Shown one piece after another: positions 25,197-33,080 of a stretch of DNA of 41,624 nucleotides. The notes beneath the pieces were generated by a model. The model saw nothing but the letters and a program-made list of their open reading frames with translations. It made no database searches and had not been told where the DNA came from. Numbering within the stretch: position 1 is the stretch's first letter; each line of letters begins with the position of its first letter. Position numbers and translations under genes: made by a program. The DNA is from Spirochaetae bacterium HGW-Spirochaetae-4. Its GTDB lineage: Bacteria; Spirochaetota; Spirochaetia; Sphaerochaetales; Sphaerochaetaceae. The stretch covers positions 1 to 41,624 of the forward strand of contig PGXU01000025.1 of NCBI GenBank assembly GCA_002839335.1, in the 5' to 3' direction.

Positions 25197-25251
25197 AGCG
25201 ATTCTCCACACCAGGCGGGGGTTCGGCGAGACACCCCCGGCCGAACAACGG

Positions 25252-25758
25252 TCAGTCCCAGAACCCTTCGTGGTCCTTCCCGATACGTTGGGCAAGATCG
25301 GCATCATCCACCGGACCGACCACCACGATATCCTTTTGTCCCCGGGCCAGCACCTCCCTGCACGGGAGATCGAAGGTGGGATTCTCGGGGTTGCTTCCGG
25401 TCATTTCGAGCAACCGGTGCTCGGTAAGTCCATACACCAGCCGCCCGACGTTCGCCCAATAGAGGGCCCCGGCACACATGGCGCAGGGCTCGATGCTCGT
25501 ATAGAGGCTACACGTGGCGAGAAAATCACGGTCGAACGCTTTCGATGCCCGCATGAGGAGCATCGTTTCGGCATGGCCGCAATCGTTGTGTCCGGTCACC
25601 ACTTCGTTGTACTGTTCCATGAGGATGTTGCCGTCGGCATCGGCGAGCAAGGCTCCGAACGGATGGTTTCCCCCAGAACGGGATTCGGTGGCGATTCGGG
25701 CAGTCTCGTACAACAACCCGATATCCTTATGTGTAGGTTCTGTGGTGATCACAGCCAT
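25252..25758 (-). CDS. Zinc-dependent nucleoside/purine deaminase (CDA fold)
   Basis: A 168-aa cytidine-deaminase-fold enzyme with HPFGALL, the zinc/proton-shuttle motif CGHAE (His62, Glu64) and PCAMC (Cys92, Cys95). Length and motifs match TadA/guanine-deaminase-like enzymes. A tRNA-editing role is less likely given its operon; it could deaminate methylthioadenosine or adenosine to the inosine form used by the phosphorylase, or be a guanine deaminase. GGAGG is 5 nt before the start. It is the first gene of the operon, 55 bp before the MtnA-like gene. Confidence 0.85.
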   Translation of the reverse strand: MAVITTEPTHKDIGLLYETARIATESRSGGNHPFGALLADADGNILMEQYNEVVTGHNDCGHAETMLLMRASKAFDRDFLATCSLYTSIEPCAMCAGALYWANVGRLVYGLTEHRLLEMTGSNPENPTFDLPCREVLARGQKDIVVVGPVDDADLAQRIGKDHEGFWD

Positions 25759-25834
25759 GGGAGCCTCCGTCGCAATACAAATAATGAAAGGTTCCTTTCG
25801 TCACCTTACGTTGCCTGCACTCGCTCGGGAGAGT

Positions 25835-25849
25835 GACCACTTCGTGGTC
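25835..25849. repeat. Hairpin GACCAC-TTC-GTGGTC
   Basis: Perfect 6-bp stem with a 3-nt loop inside GTGACCACTTCGTGGTCC, in GC-rich sequence with repeated CTCGC/TCTCGC words. It looks like a short interspersed repeat, but no second full copy is in the window. Confidence 0.4.
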
Positions 25850-26031
25850 CCTTTCCTCTCGCTTCGTTTGGCAATCAGTCCAGAACCAACCATACCACAT
25901 AGCAACGACATGGAAAAGCAGTATCCTGTGGCAGATGTGCGGGGAAATGTCCGTAATTACCAACATTGCAACTTTCGTTTTTGGGTTTTTTACGGTAAGG
26001 TTTGCACAGCAAGGTTTCCTAGTAGTACACT

Positions 26032-26056
26032 CTGGTACTTCTTGTTATACTACCAG
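26032..26056. promoter_or_regulatory. Inverted repeat CTGGTA-N13-TACCAG around a -10 box
   Basis: Arms at 26032-26037 and 26051-26056; the spacer ends in TATAC, giving a TATACT -10 (26046-26051). It is a plausible autoregulatory operator about 70 bp before the XRE-type gene; the -35 is poor, which suits a regulated promoter. Confidence 0.4.
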
Positions 26057-26123
26057 TTGAACAATTCGTGAACGGCAACGGGAATACGACCGTGACCGTG
26101 AACAAAACATAAAGGATAGCAGT

Positions 26124-27695
26124 ATGCAATTCAACGAAAAGATAAATTTGTTGATGAAGATGGCAAACACCACCAACACGAAACTGGCCGATGCATTGGG
26201 TATAGACCCCTCACTTGTCAGCCGTTGGAGGACCGGGGCACGGGAACCCAGCGACGATTCCCGATATATCCAATTGATCGGTATCTATTTCGCCTCCCAG
26301 GCCAAACAGGATTTCCAACGGGTCGCCATGCTGGAACTCACCGGACACCAGATGGAGGACAAGAATGTCGGCGAACCGATCATAGCGAACTACCTCACCC
26401 GGTGGTTGTCCGACGAATCGAAAATCAGTCCCAAGTCGATCCAGGTCCTGTTGGACAGCATCGGTTCGGCCGGAAACACGGTGCAGGCCATCCATGAGGT
26501 ACCGTTGCCATCCGAACCCTCCGGACAACCGGTCCATACCCAATCGTTCAGTGGGATACAGGGGTTGCGGGCCGCTACGGTCAAGCTGCTCATGCATGCG
26601 TTGAATTCGCCCAAGAAGCAGACCAAGCTCTACCTGTACAGCGACGAATCCATGGATTGGATCATCGAGGATCCCGAGTTCGCCAAGCAGTGGATATTCC
26701 TCATGAGTGCGAATATCCGCCGAGGCATGCACATAGAGATCATCCATACACTTTCCCGCGACAGCAATGAATTGGCCGCCGCGGTCCAGCGCTGGTTGCC
26801 GTTCTACATGACCGGTTCGATCGTGAGCTACTATTACCCGGAGAAACGGGACGACATGTTCAACCACACCTCGTTCGTGCTCGAAGGGGAAGCCACGGCA
26901 TTCTCGACCAGTGTACGCGGACAGAACCGCGATACGATCCGATACATCTACGCCACCGATCCCTCCGTGGTATCTGGTGGTGAAGAGACGTTCAAGCGGC
27001 AACTGCAATTGTGCAAACCTCTGGTGAGGACCGCAACCGGCCGCAATACCCGCAGCTATGTCGACGAACAGATTTCCCTGTTCAGTTCGGCAAGTGGAAG
27101 CGGTGTAGGCATGCAGGGTATGCTCCTGTCGGGTATGCCTCCCGAACTGCTCGATCGCATGTTGCAGCGTCATGAAATTCCCGGGGAGGAGCGAACGACG
27201 ATCCTCGAACAACAGCAGAAACGGCTGGAGCTCATGCACCAGCATTTGGAGCGAAAGGATTTCCAGATGGTGATCAGCCTACCGCGCATCACCGATGTCC
27301 TCAAGGGCAAGGTCACGGCGATTGTCCCCGAATTGATCACACAACAACCGTTCACGTATCTTCCCATGGAATACCACGAGCATCTCATGGCCGTCATCGA
27401 CCTGTTGGAACGGCATGACAGGCTGGAGATTTGCATCCTGCCGAACAAGCATATGCTGCACAATGTCCAAATCTTCGCCATGCAGAATTCGGGACTGCTC
27501 GTCCTCAAGCACCGCGATCCGAAGTTCGTGTTCATTTCCGAACAGAAGGACCTGATCAGCGCTATGATCGGCTTCATGCGCCAAGTCTCCTCACGCATCC
27601 CCAAACGCGAGCGCAACAAGGCCTATGTGCTGGAAAAATTGCGCGATTTCGCCAAACGGGTCGAGGAAGGATCGGCGATGCGGATGCTTCCGTAA
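26124..27695 (+). CDS. XRE-type HTH protein with large unrecognised C-terminal region
   Basis: A 523-aa protein. Residues 1-60 form an XRE/Cro-type helix-turn-helix (TKLADALGIDPSLVSRWRTGAREPS). The rest, about 460 residues, I do not recognise: it has no enzyme motif, signal peptide or membrane segment. A central part (about 150-280) has alternating strands and helices with conserved-looking pieces such as MDWIIEDPEF, IEIIHTLSR and SYYYPEKRDD; a basic coiled stretch (about 350-385) and a second alpha/beta part follow. It may be a one-component regulator with an internal ligand or protein-binding region. AAGGA is 7 nt before the start, and a strong terminator follows. It is a single gene between two metabolic loci. 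Confidence 0.85.
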   Translation: MQFNEKINLLMKMANTTNTKLADALGIDPSLVSRWRTGAREPSDDSRYIQLIGIYFASQAKQDFQRVAMLELTGHQMEDKNVGEPIIANYLTRWLSDESKISPKSIQVLLDSIGSAGNTVQAIHEVPLPSEPSGQPVHTQSFSGIQGLRAATVKLLMHALNSPKKQTKLYLYSDESMDWIIEDPEFAKQWIFLMSANIRRGMHIEIIHTLSRDSNELAAAVQRWLPFYMTGSIVSYYYPEKRDDMFNHTSFVLEGEATAFSTSVRGQNRDTIRYIYATDPSVVSGGEETFKRQLQLCKPLVRTATGRNTRSYVDEQISLFSSASGSGVGMQGMLLSGMPPELLDRMLQRHEIPGEERTTILEQQQKRLELMHQHLERKDFQMVISLPRITDVLKGKVTAIVPELITQQPFTYLPMEYHEHLMAVIDLLERHDRLEICILPNKHMLHNVQIFAMQNSGLLVLKHRDPKFVFISEQKDLISAMIGFMRQVSSRIPKRERNKAYVLEKLRDFAKRVEEGSAMRMLP

Positions 27696-27717
27696 CCTTC
27701 CAGGCAGTGCAAACAAC

Positions 27718-27756
27718 AAAACCCCAACGTGGAGTCCCACTCCTGTTGGGGTTTTT
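27718..27756. terminator. Bidirectional rho-independent terminator
   Basis: Stem CCCCAAC (27722-27728) with GTTGGGG (27745-27751), extended by flanking A and T runs, and with a small inner GTGG/CCAC stem. TTTTT follows on the plus strand and TTTTGTTGTTT on the minus strand, so it serves both the XRE-type gene and the ABC operon. Confidence 0.85.
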
Positions 27757-27780
27757 CTTGTGTAGGCACCGTATGTGCCG

Positions 27781-28596
27781 TCAGCCCTTCACAGCTCCCA
27801 TCGTCAGGCCCTTCACCACATACTTCTGGAACACCATGGTCAAGATGATCGCCGGTGTCATGATGGCGACCGTAGCTGCCATGACCCCACCCCAATCGAC
27901 TTCGGCATACGACATGAAGTTGTAGACCGCGATCGGGAGCGTCCTGGTCTTCTCCATGCTCAACACCTGGCTGAACATGAAGTTGTTCCACGAGAAGATG
28001 AAGCTCAACGTGGTGGCGGTCACGATACCCGGCACCGAAAGCGGCAGGATGATCGAGACGAACGCACGCTGTTGGGTGGCCCCGTCGACCATAGCCGATT
28101 CCTCCATCTCCATGGGTACCGATTCGAAGTAACTGGACATGATCCAGACGACGACCGGCAAGGCGATCAATATGTGCGAGAGGATCAATGCGGTATAGCT
28201 GTCCATGAGACCAAGACGTGAGAATACGATGTACCAGGGCATGAGGAACGAGATTCCCGGCATCAACCGGGCCACCAGGATCATCATGGAGAGGCGTTTC
28301 TGCTTGAAGCGCGCGATCGAGTAGGCCGCGGGCAAACCGAGCAGCAGTGAGACGAAGACCGCCGCGACACCGACAATGATCGAGTTTTTCAGGTACAGGA
28401 GGAAATTCTGTTCGTTGAACACCTTGTTGAAGTTCACCAGTGTCGGAGAGAAGAGGAACTTTGGCGGCCAGGAGATGATATCGACCTGGGTCTTGAAGGC
28501 ACTCATGAACATCCATATGAAGGGGAAGATCATGGGGATCACGATGGCCACGATAAGCAGGGGGAAGCCGACTCTGAATTTCAGGGAATTTTTCAT
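27781..28596 (-). CDS. Carbohydrate ABC transporter permease (MalG type)
   Basis: A 271-aa permease with six predicted membrane helices and the EAA loop EESAMVDGATQQRAFVSIILPLS, of the MalG/UgpE class. The start has GGAGG upstream in GGAGGAGGTAACC. It begins 12 bp after its partner permease. No ATPase gene is in the operon; CUT1 importers often share an MsmK/UgpC-type ATPase encoded elsewhere. Confidence 0.93.
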   Translation of the reverse strand: MKNSLKFRVGFPLLIVAIVIPMIFPFIWMFMSAFKTQVDIISWPPKFLFSPTLVNFNKVFNEQNFLLYLKNSIIVGVAAVFVSLLLGLPAAYSIARFKQKRLSMMILVARLMPGISFLMPWYIVFSRLGLMDSYTALILSHILIALPVVVWIMSSYFESVPMEMEESAMVDGATQQRAFVSIILPLSVPGIVTATTLSFIFSWNNFMFSQVLSMEKTRTLPIAVYNFMSYAEVDWGGVMAATVAIMTPAIILTMVFQKYVVKGLTMGAVKG

Positions 28597-28608
28597 GGTT
28601 ACCTCCTC

Positions 28609-29487
28609 CTACAACTCGAACAACTTGCGGATCTTCGTCACTCCGATACTGAACAGCAGCACGATGAAGAAGAGGAACACAAGGATTGACGATGCCTGGC
28701 CCATATTGAAGTATTCGAAGCTGAATTTGTACGCCAGGATATTGAGGGTCTCGGAGGAGTATCCCGGACCACCGCCGGTCATGGCGTAGATGATGTCGTA
28801 GGTCTTCAGCGCGTCGACCGCCCGCAGGATGATTGCGGTGAGGATCGTCGGCATGACCATGGGAAGCGTGATATGCACGAAGGTCTGTACCGATGTGGCA
28901 CCGTCTACCTTGGCCGATTCATAGGGTTCGTTCGAGAGTCCGGCCAGTCCGGCCAGCACGATGAGTGAAATCATGGGGGTCCATTGCCAGATATCGACCA
29001 ACATGAGCGAAGGGAGCACGGTGGATGATGCGGTCACCCATCCGCTTTGGGGAAGTCCCAGGACACTCAGGATATAGTTGAGGAATCCGATCGTCGGGTC
29101 GTAGAACAGGTTGAAGACGATACCCACGGCGACGGGAGTCGCGACCAAGGGGAGCAACAGGATGAACTTCAAGGTATTCTTTCCACGGAATTCCCGATTG
29201 AGGACCAATGCGATGGTGGTACCGAGCACTGCTTCGGCCAGAACCGCACCGATGGTGAAATAGAACGTCCGTCCGACAGCATCCAGAAAGCGCGGTTCGC
29301 CCATGATCTTCAGATAACTGCCGAGTCCGGCGAATTTCATCGGTCTGCCCGAAGTCAGTGTCCAGTCGGTAAAGCTGACGAACAGCGTGTACAAGACGGG
29401 AAACACCATAAGGAGCAGGACAAAAAGCAATGCCGGCAGCGGGAACAGGTACTTCAGATTCCTCTCGAAGAAACCGCTTTTGATCAT
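28609..29487 (-). CDS. Carbohydrate ABC transporter permease (MalF/UgpA type)
   Basis: A 292-aa permease with six predicted membrane helices and the EAA loop EPYESAKVDGATSVQTFVHITLPMVMP. The ending part TGGGPGYSSETLNILAYKFSF is typical of CUT1 permeases. AGGAGG is 7 nt before the start. It is the second gene of SBP-permease-permease. Confidence 0.93.
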   Translation of the reverse strand: MIKSGFFERNLKYLFPLPALLFVLLLMVFPVLYTLFVSFTDWTLTSGRPMKFAGLGSYLKIMGEPRFLDAVGRTFYFTIGAVLAEAVLGTTIALVLNREFRGKNTLKFILLLPLVATPVAVGIVFNLFYDPTIGFLNYILSVLGLPQSGWVTASSTVLPSLMLVDIWQWTPMISLIVLAGLAGLSNEPYESAKVDGATSVQTFVHITLPMVMPTILTAIILRAVDALKTYDIIYAMTGGGPGYSSETLNILAYKFSFEYFNMGQASSILVFLFFIVLLFSIGVTKIRKLFEL

Positions 29488-29525
29488 GGAATACCTCCTG
29501 GAACACGTAGCCTGGATATGGAGAC

Positions 29526-29553
29526 AGGGGACCGGAGGCTAATCCGATCCCCT
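29526..29553 (-). other. Intercistronic stem-loop after the SBP gene
   Basis: AGGGGACCGGA (29526-29536) pairs with TCCGATCCCCT (29543-29553) with one mismatch. No T-run follows on the minus strand. As in the pst operon, the hairpin lies between binding protein and permease and probably raises SBP output. Confidence 0.6.
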
Positions 29554-29573
29554 GAAGGAGTCATACAAGACGG

Positions 29574-30845
29574 TTATTTTCCGCCATACTCGCCGTCGGC
29601 CTTCAATAATTCGTTGACAGCCTTGGCTTTCTCGGTTGCGAGAGCGGGAAGCCGGGTCGATGTTCCCTTGGTGTCGATAGCTTCGACAATCACTTCACCG
29701 ATCAGATCACGGGCCTGTCCGACAGCGCTCATGAACGGGCGATCCAAAGGATAGCCATTCTTCGCGGCATGGGCTTGTGTGGCGATCAGTTCGGCATTCA
29801 TGTTCTTGCGAACCGTATCGTTGGCCCAAGCGGAGTCGCGGGACATCGGGATATTGGCAAGCATTCCCTTCACTGCCAATTCCTTGCTGGTCGCCCAGTT
29901 CAGGAACTGCAAGGCCGCATCGGGATTCTTGCTCTTGCTCGACATCGCCATACCCCAGGAAGTCACTATGAAGGGACTGTCACCATTGGGACCGGCGGGA
30001 AGCTGTGCGACACCGATATCCTCTGCGGGAATGTTGGTCTTGGTGGGGTCGACAACCTGTCCGAGGAAGACGGAGGCATCGGTCCACATGGCCAATTTTC
30101 CAGCTTGGAATACGGGCATGAGGTTTTCCCACGACATGGAGGCGATACCCTGTGGGCCATAGTTGCCCAACAGGCGACCATAGTAGCGGAAACCTTCGAG
30201 CGCTTCGGGACTGTCGAAGACCGCCACGTTGTTCTCTAGGTAGTTGCCTCCGAAGTTGTAGATGAAACTGGAAATCTGGGTAACTGCGGCAGCACCTTTT
30301 CCACGGGAACCGAATCCAGCCACGCCGTCTTTGGTGAGGGCTTTGGCAGCTGCTTCAAGCTCGACAAAATTTGTCGGAACCTTGACTCCAGCCTTCTTGA
30401 AGAGGTCCTTGCGGTAATACATGACCTGCCACTCGATTACGAGGGGAACGATATAGGGAACGCCATCCTTGCGTCCAAGGTCGACCGAAGCGGCAGGATA
30501 GTCGCCGAAATCGTACTTGGCCAAAGAGCCGTACCAACCGTTCTTGATGAACAGAAGACCTTCCTGCAACGGACGGGTCATGAATACATCGACGGTGGAT
30601 GAACCGGTCGCGAACTCGGTGGTCAACTTCTGGGTCAGCTGCGATTCCTGCAGACTCTCGTAATTGACCTTGATGCCACTCTGGGCTTCAAATTCGGGGA
30701 TCAATGGTTTCAGCAATTCACCGTAGGGGTGGTTTGCCAACAGGACTCTGATCTCTTGCTGCTTTGCCGGGGCTTCCGATGCACCCTGGGCAAAAACAAC
30801 GAAAGAAAGACTTACGATGAGCAACACTGCAAGTATTCTTTTCAT
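29574..30845 (-). CDS. Extracellular solute-binding protein of a carbohydrate ABC importer
   Basis: A 423-aa family 1 SBP with a signal peptide (MKRILAVLLIVSLSFVVFAQG) and no lipobox. Mature features include FEAQSGIKVNYESLQESQL, YRKDLFKKAGVKVPTNFVEL, PVFQAGKLAMWTDASVF and LQFLNWATSKE, as in CUT1 sugar-binding proteins. The sugar is unknown; the downstream kinase and dehydrogenases suggest a sugar, uronate or polyol. The start at 30845 has AAGGAG 8 nt upstream. It is the first gene of the minus operon and divergent from the RpiR gene. Confidence 0.93.
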   Translation of the reverse strand: MKRILAVLLIVSLSFVVFAQGASEAPAKQQEIRVLLANHPYGELLKPLIPEFEAQSGIKVNYESLQESQLTQKLTTEFATGSSTVDVFMTRPLQEGLLFIKNGWYGSLAKYDFGDYPAASVDLGRKDGVPYIVPLVIEWQVMYYRKDLFKKAGVKVPTNFVELEAAAKALTKDGVAGFGSRGKGAAAVTQISSFIYNFGGNYLENNVAVFDSPEALEGFRYYGRLLGNYGPQGIASMSWENLMPVFQAGKLAMWTDASVFLGQVVDPTKTNIPAEDIGVAQLPAGPNGDSPFIVTSWGMAMSSKSKNPDAALQFLNWATSKELAVKGMLANIPMSRDSAWANDTVRKNMNAELIATQAHAAKNGYPLDRPFMSAVGQARDLIGEVIVEAIDTKGTSTRLPALATEKAKAVNELLKADGEYGGK

Positions 30846-30891
30846 GGTTTCTTCTCCTTTTGTATGTTCTGGGGCCAATGGCCACGTCCTC

Positions 30892-30920
30892 AGTATCACG
30901 CTGAAACCTTTCCATGTCAA
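30892..30920 (-). promoter_or_regulatory. Promoter of the ABC importer operon
   Basis: Minus strand TTGACA (30920-30915), 17-nt spacer, GATACT (30897-30892), about 47 bp before the SBP start. Confidence 0.6.
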
Positions 30921-30932
30921 ATCAATTTTGAC
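30916..30932. promoter_or_regulatory. Inverted repeat GTCAA-N7-TTGAC, candidate operator
   Basis: Perfect 5-bp arms covering the -35 box of the importer promoter and lying just upstream of the divergent rpiR promoter, a good place for the RpiR protein to control both. Confidence 0.45.
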
Positions 30933-30945
30933 TTATTTATTTCAT

Positions 30946-30974
30946 TTGCATGAATATTTTTTTCATAGTATAAT
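30946..30974 (+). promoter_or_regulatory. Promoter of the RpiR-family gene
   Basis: TTGCAT (30946-30951), 17-nt spacer, consensus TATAAT (30969-30974). Transcription would begin near 30981, one base from the ATG at 30982. Confidence 0.6.
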
Positions 30975-30981
30975 CCCCCCC

Positions 30982-31848
30982 ATGAAGGATCATGACCGCT
31001 CGCAATCGATAGACTCCGGATGCATATACACGATAAAGACGATGTATCCCCGACTGAGTGTCAAGGAGAAGGCGATCGCCGACCATATCCTCTCGAATCC
31101 CGCGCAGGCAGTGCACCCGAGCATCGACCAGCTGGCCGACAAGATCGGTATCTCCGAGTCCACCCTCGTCCGCTTCGTGCGCAAGTTGGGCTATAGCGGA
31201 TACCAACGGTTCCGCATCGCCTTGGCGACCGAGGCCATCGGGCCTGCCTCCCGGCTGTACGAGACACGCGTCGACGGTACCCAGGACGATGTCGAGCTGG
31301 TGTTCGGCAATGCCATGAACACCCTTGCGCTGACCAAGGGAATCCTCGACCGCAAGGCGATCGAGAAGGCCCGGGACCTCATGACCCACGCCAGACGGGT
31401 GTTGATCTTCGGTCTCGGCGGCTCCAATATCGTGGCCCAGGATGCCTTCCACAAGTTCATCCGCACGGGGCTCGACTGTGTCATGGTCGAGGACTACCAC
31501 ATGCAACTCATGCTGGCCAGCCAGACGTGCGAAGAGTGTGTCGCCCTGATATTCAGCCATACCGGCACCAACATGGACACCATCGCGATCGCCGGCGAGT
31601 TGCGCAGCCGCAACTGCAAGATAATCGTTGTGACCACCAGTTCCCGGTCGAGCCTCGCCCGTATGGCAACGGTCACCCTCCCCGTCGCGGTCGCGACCAG
31701 CGGATATGTCTCGGAGGCATTCTCGGCCAGGATTGCCCAACAGGTGGTCATAGATGTCCTGTATGTGTCGTTGATGAAACATATGGGACCCGATTCGGTC
31801 GAGCATTTGGATGCCATGCGCGAGGTGATCGCAAAAAGAAGGACATGA
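30982..31848 (+). CDS. RpiR/MurR-family transcriptional regulator
   Basis: A 288-aa regulator: N-terminal HTH of the RpiR class (IADHILSNPAQAVHPSIDQLADKIG, then ISESTLVRFVRKLGYSGYQRF) and a C-terminal SIS sugar-phosphate-binding domain (VLIFGLGGSNIVAQDAFHKF, IFSHTGTNMDTIAIA). It should sense a sugar phosphate made in this pathway and control the importer and downstream enzymes. No ribosome site precedes the ATG (CCCCCCC instead), and the promoter places the RNA 5' end at the start codon; the frame is open further upstream but the family N-terminus fits this start. Confidence 0.9.
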   Translation: MKDHDRSQSIDSGCIYTIKTMYPRLSVKEKAIADHILSNPAQAVHPSIDQLADKIGISESTLVRFVRKLGYSGYQRFRIALATEAIGPASRLYETRVDGTQDDVELVFGNAMNTLALTKGILDRKAIEKARDLMTHARRVLIFGLGGSNIVAQDAFHKFIRTGLDCVMVEDYHMQLMLASQTCEECVALIFSHTGTNMDTIAIAGELRSRNCKIIVVTTSSRSSLARMATVTLPVAVATSGYVSEAFSARIAQQVVIDVLYVSLMKHMGPDSVEHLDAMREVIAKRRT

Positions 31849-31881
31849 TACGGCCAAACGGCTGTAATCAAATCATACAAC

Positions 31882-31900
31882 ATGGTAGGATTGCTACCAT
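31882..31900. promoter_or_regulatory. Inverted repeat ATGGTAG-N5-CTACCAT before the kinase gene
   Basis: Perfect 7-bp arms, ending 28 bp before the kinase start. It could be an operator or an mRNA hairpin close to the ribosome site. Confidence 0.5.
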
Positions 31901-31928
31901 AATAGAGCATTTGACCAGGAGGATGCAC

Positions 31929-33050
31929 ATGGGGAAATTGAGTATACCGGCAGCAAAGGCTGTGGAGCGGACAGTGTTGGAGAAACCGTACGATTTCGTG
32001 ACGTTGGGAGCATTGGTGACCCGACTCGATCCGGGAATCATCCCATTCGAATATGCCGACCGTTATGATATCCATGTCTCCGGTGGAGAATTCAACGTAG
32101 CCGCGAACCTTGCCCGGGCCTTCGGAATGAAGACGGCGGTGGTCTCGGCCATGGTCGACTACCCTATCGGAAAGAAGATCGAAGCCGATGTGCGCAAGAT
32201 GGGTGTGGACTCGTTCTATGCGCGTTTCAAGCACAACGGTGTGCATGGACCGAACATGGCTCAGGTATGGAGCGACCAGGGTGGCGGCGTGCGCGCACCG
32301 GTGGTATTCTACAACAGGGCCAACGAAGCCGCCGCGCTGTTGAAGCCCGGTTCTTTCGATTGGAAGGCGATCTTCGGCCATGGCGTGCGCTGGTTCCACT
32401 CCGGTGGTATCTTCAGCGCCCTGAGCGATACGACCCCCGAAGTGGTGATCGAAGGCATGAAAGCCGCCCATGAGGCTGGAGCCGTGGTCTCCCTGGATTT
32501 GAACTACCGCGCCAAGCTGTGGGCAGCCAATGCCGCGAAGGGAGTCGATCCCGTCGTGCAGGCCCAGACAATCCTGAGCAGGATCGTAGAACATGTCGAT
32601 GTGCTGGTTGGAAACGAGGAGGATCTGCAGATGGGCCTGGCCCTCGAAGGTCCCAAGGTGGATAAGCATTCCAAGCTCGACCCCTCGGTGTTCTTCGGCA
32701 TGATGGAGACGGTGGCGAAACGCTTCCCCAACATCAAGGCTGTCGCGACCACGATGCGCGAGGTCCGATCGACCAACCGCCACGACTGGAGTGCGGTATT
32801 GTGGCTCGACGGCCAGGCATACCAGGCACCCACCTGTTCGCTGGACGTGTACGACCGCGTCGGTGGTGGAGACGGATTCGCCGCGGGGCTGATCTACGGT
32901 CTGCTCTCGGGCAAGACCCCCGAAGAGGCATTGCGTCTCGGTTGGGCCCACGGTGCGCTGTTGACCACATTCCCCGGGGATACGACCATGGCTACCTTGG
33001 AACAGGTCGAGGCATTCGCCCAGGGCGGATCGGCACGGATACAACGCTAA
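31929..33050 (+). CDS. PfkB-family sugar kinase, 2-keto-3-deoxygluconate kinase-like
   Basis: A 373-aa ribokinase/PfkB kinase. Substrate loop GGEFNVAANLARAFG (near residue 50), VVFYNRANEAAALL as in KDG kinases, and the C-terminal active site DRVGGGDGFAAGLIYGLL with the catalytic Asp. The substrate could be 2-keto-3-deoxygluconate or a related keto sugar; the assignment rests on family resemblance. The start at 31929 has AGGAGG 6 nt upstream; an ATG 6 nt earlier is too close to it. It follows the RpiR gene by 80 bp and precedes two dehydrogenases, forming a catabolic unit. Confidence 0.88.
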   Translation: MGKLSIPAAKAVERTVLEKPYDFVTLGALVTRLDPGIIPFEYADRYDIHVSGGEFNVAANLARAFGMKTAVVSAMVDYPIGKKIEADVRKMGVDSFYARFKHNGVHGPNMAQVWSDQGGGVRAPVVFYNRANEAAALLKPGSFDWKAIFGHGVRWFHSGGIFSALSDTTPEVVIEGMKAAHEAGAVVSLDLNYRAKLWAANAAKGVDPVVQAQTILSRIVEHVDVLVGNEEDLQMGLALEGPKVDKHSKLDPSVFFGMMETVAKRFPNIKAVATTMREVRSTNRHDWSAVLWLDGQAYQAPTCSLDVYDRVGGGDGFAAGLIYGLLSGKTPEEALRLGWAHGALLTTFPGDTTMATLEQVEAFAQGGSARIQR

Positions 33051-33080
33051 GAGATACGATAGTATAGGAGCGACAAGCAT

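Larger units (their letters stand above)
25759..26123. other. Divergent intergenic region
   Basis: 365 bp between the deaminase operon and the XRE-type regulator. It holds a tight hairpin (25835-25849) within a GC-rich part, an AT-rich part, and an inverted repeat beside a -10 box before the regulator. I see no gene and no riboswitch pattern I recognise. Confidence 0.6.

Noticed and set aside
25252-25758. TadA tRNA adenosine deaminase
   Set aside because: Shares the CDA fold and zinc motifs, but its length, C-terminal part and operon with phosphorylase and isomerase fit a nucleoside or purine deaminase better.
25759-26123. Riboswitch for purine or SAM before the salvage operon
   Set aside because: No conserved core of either class was found; only a simple hairpin is present.
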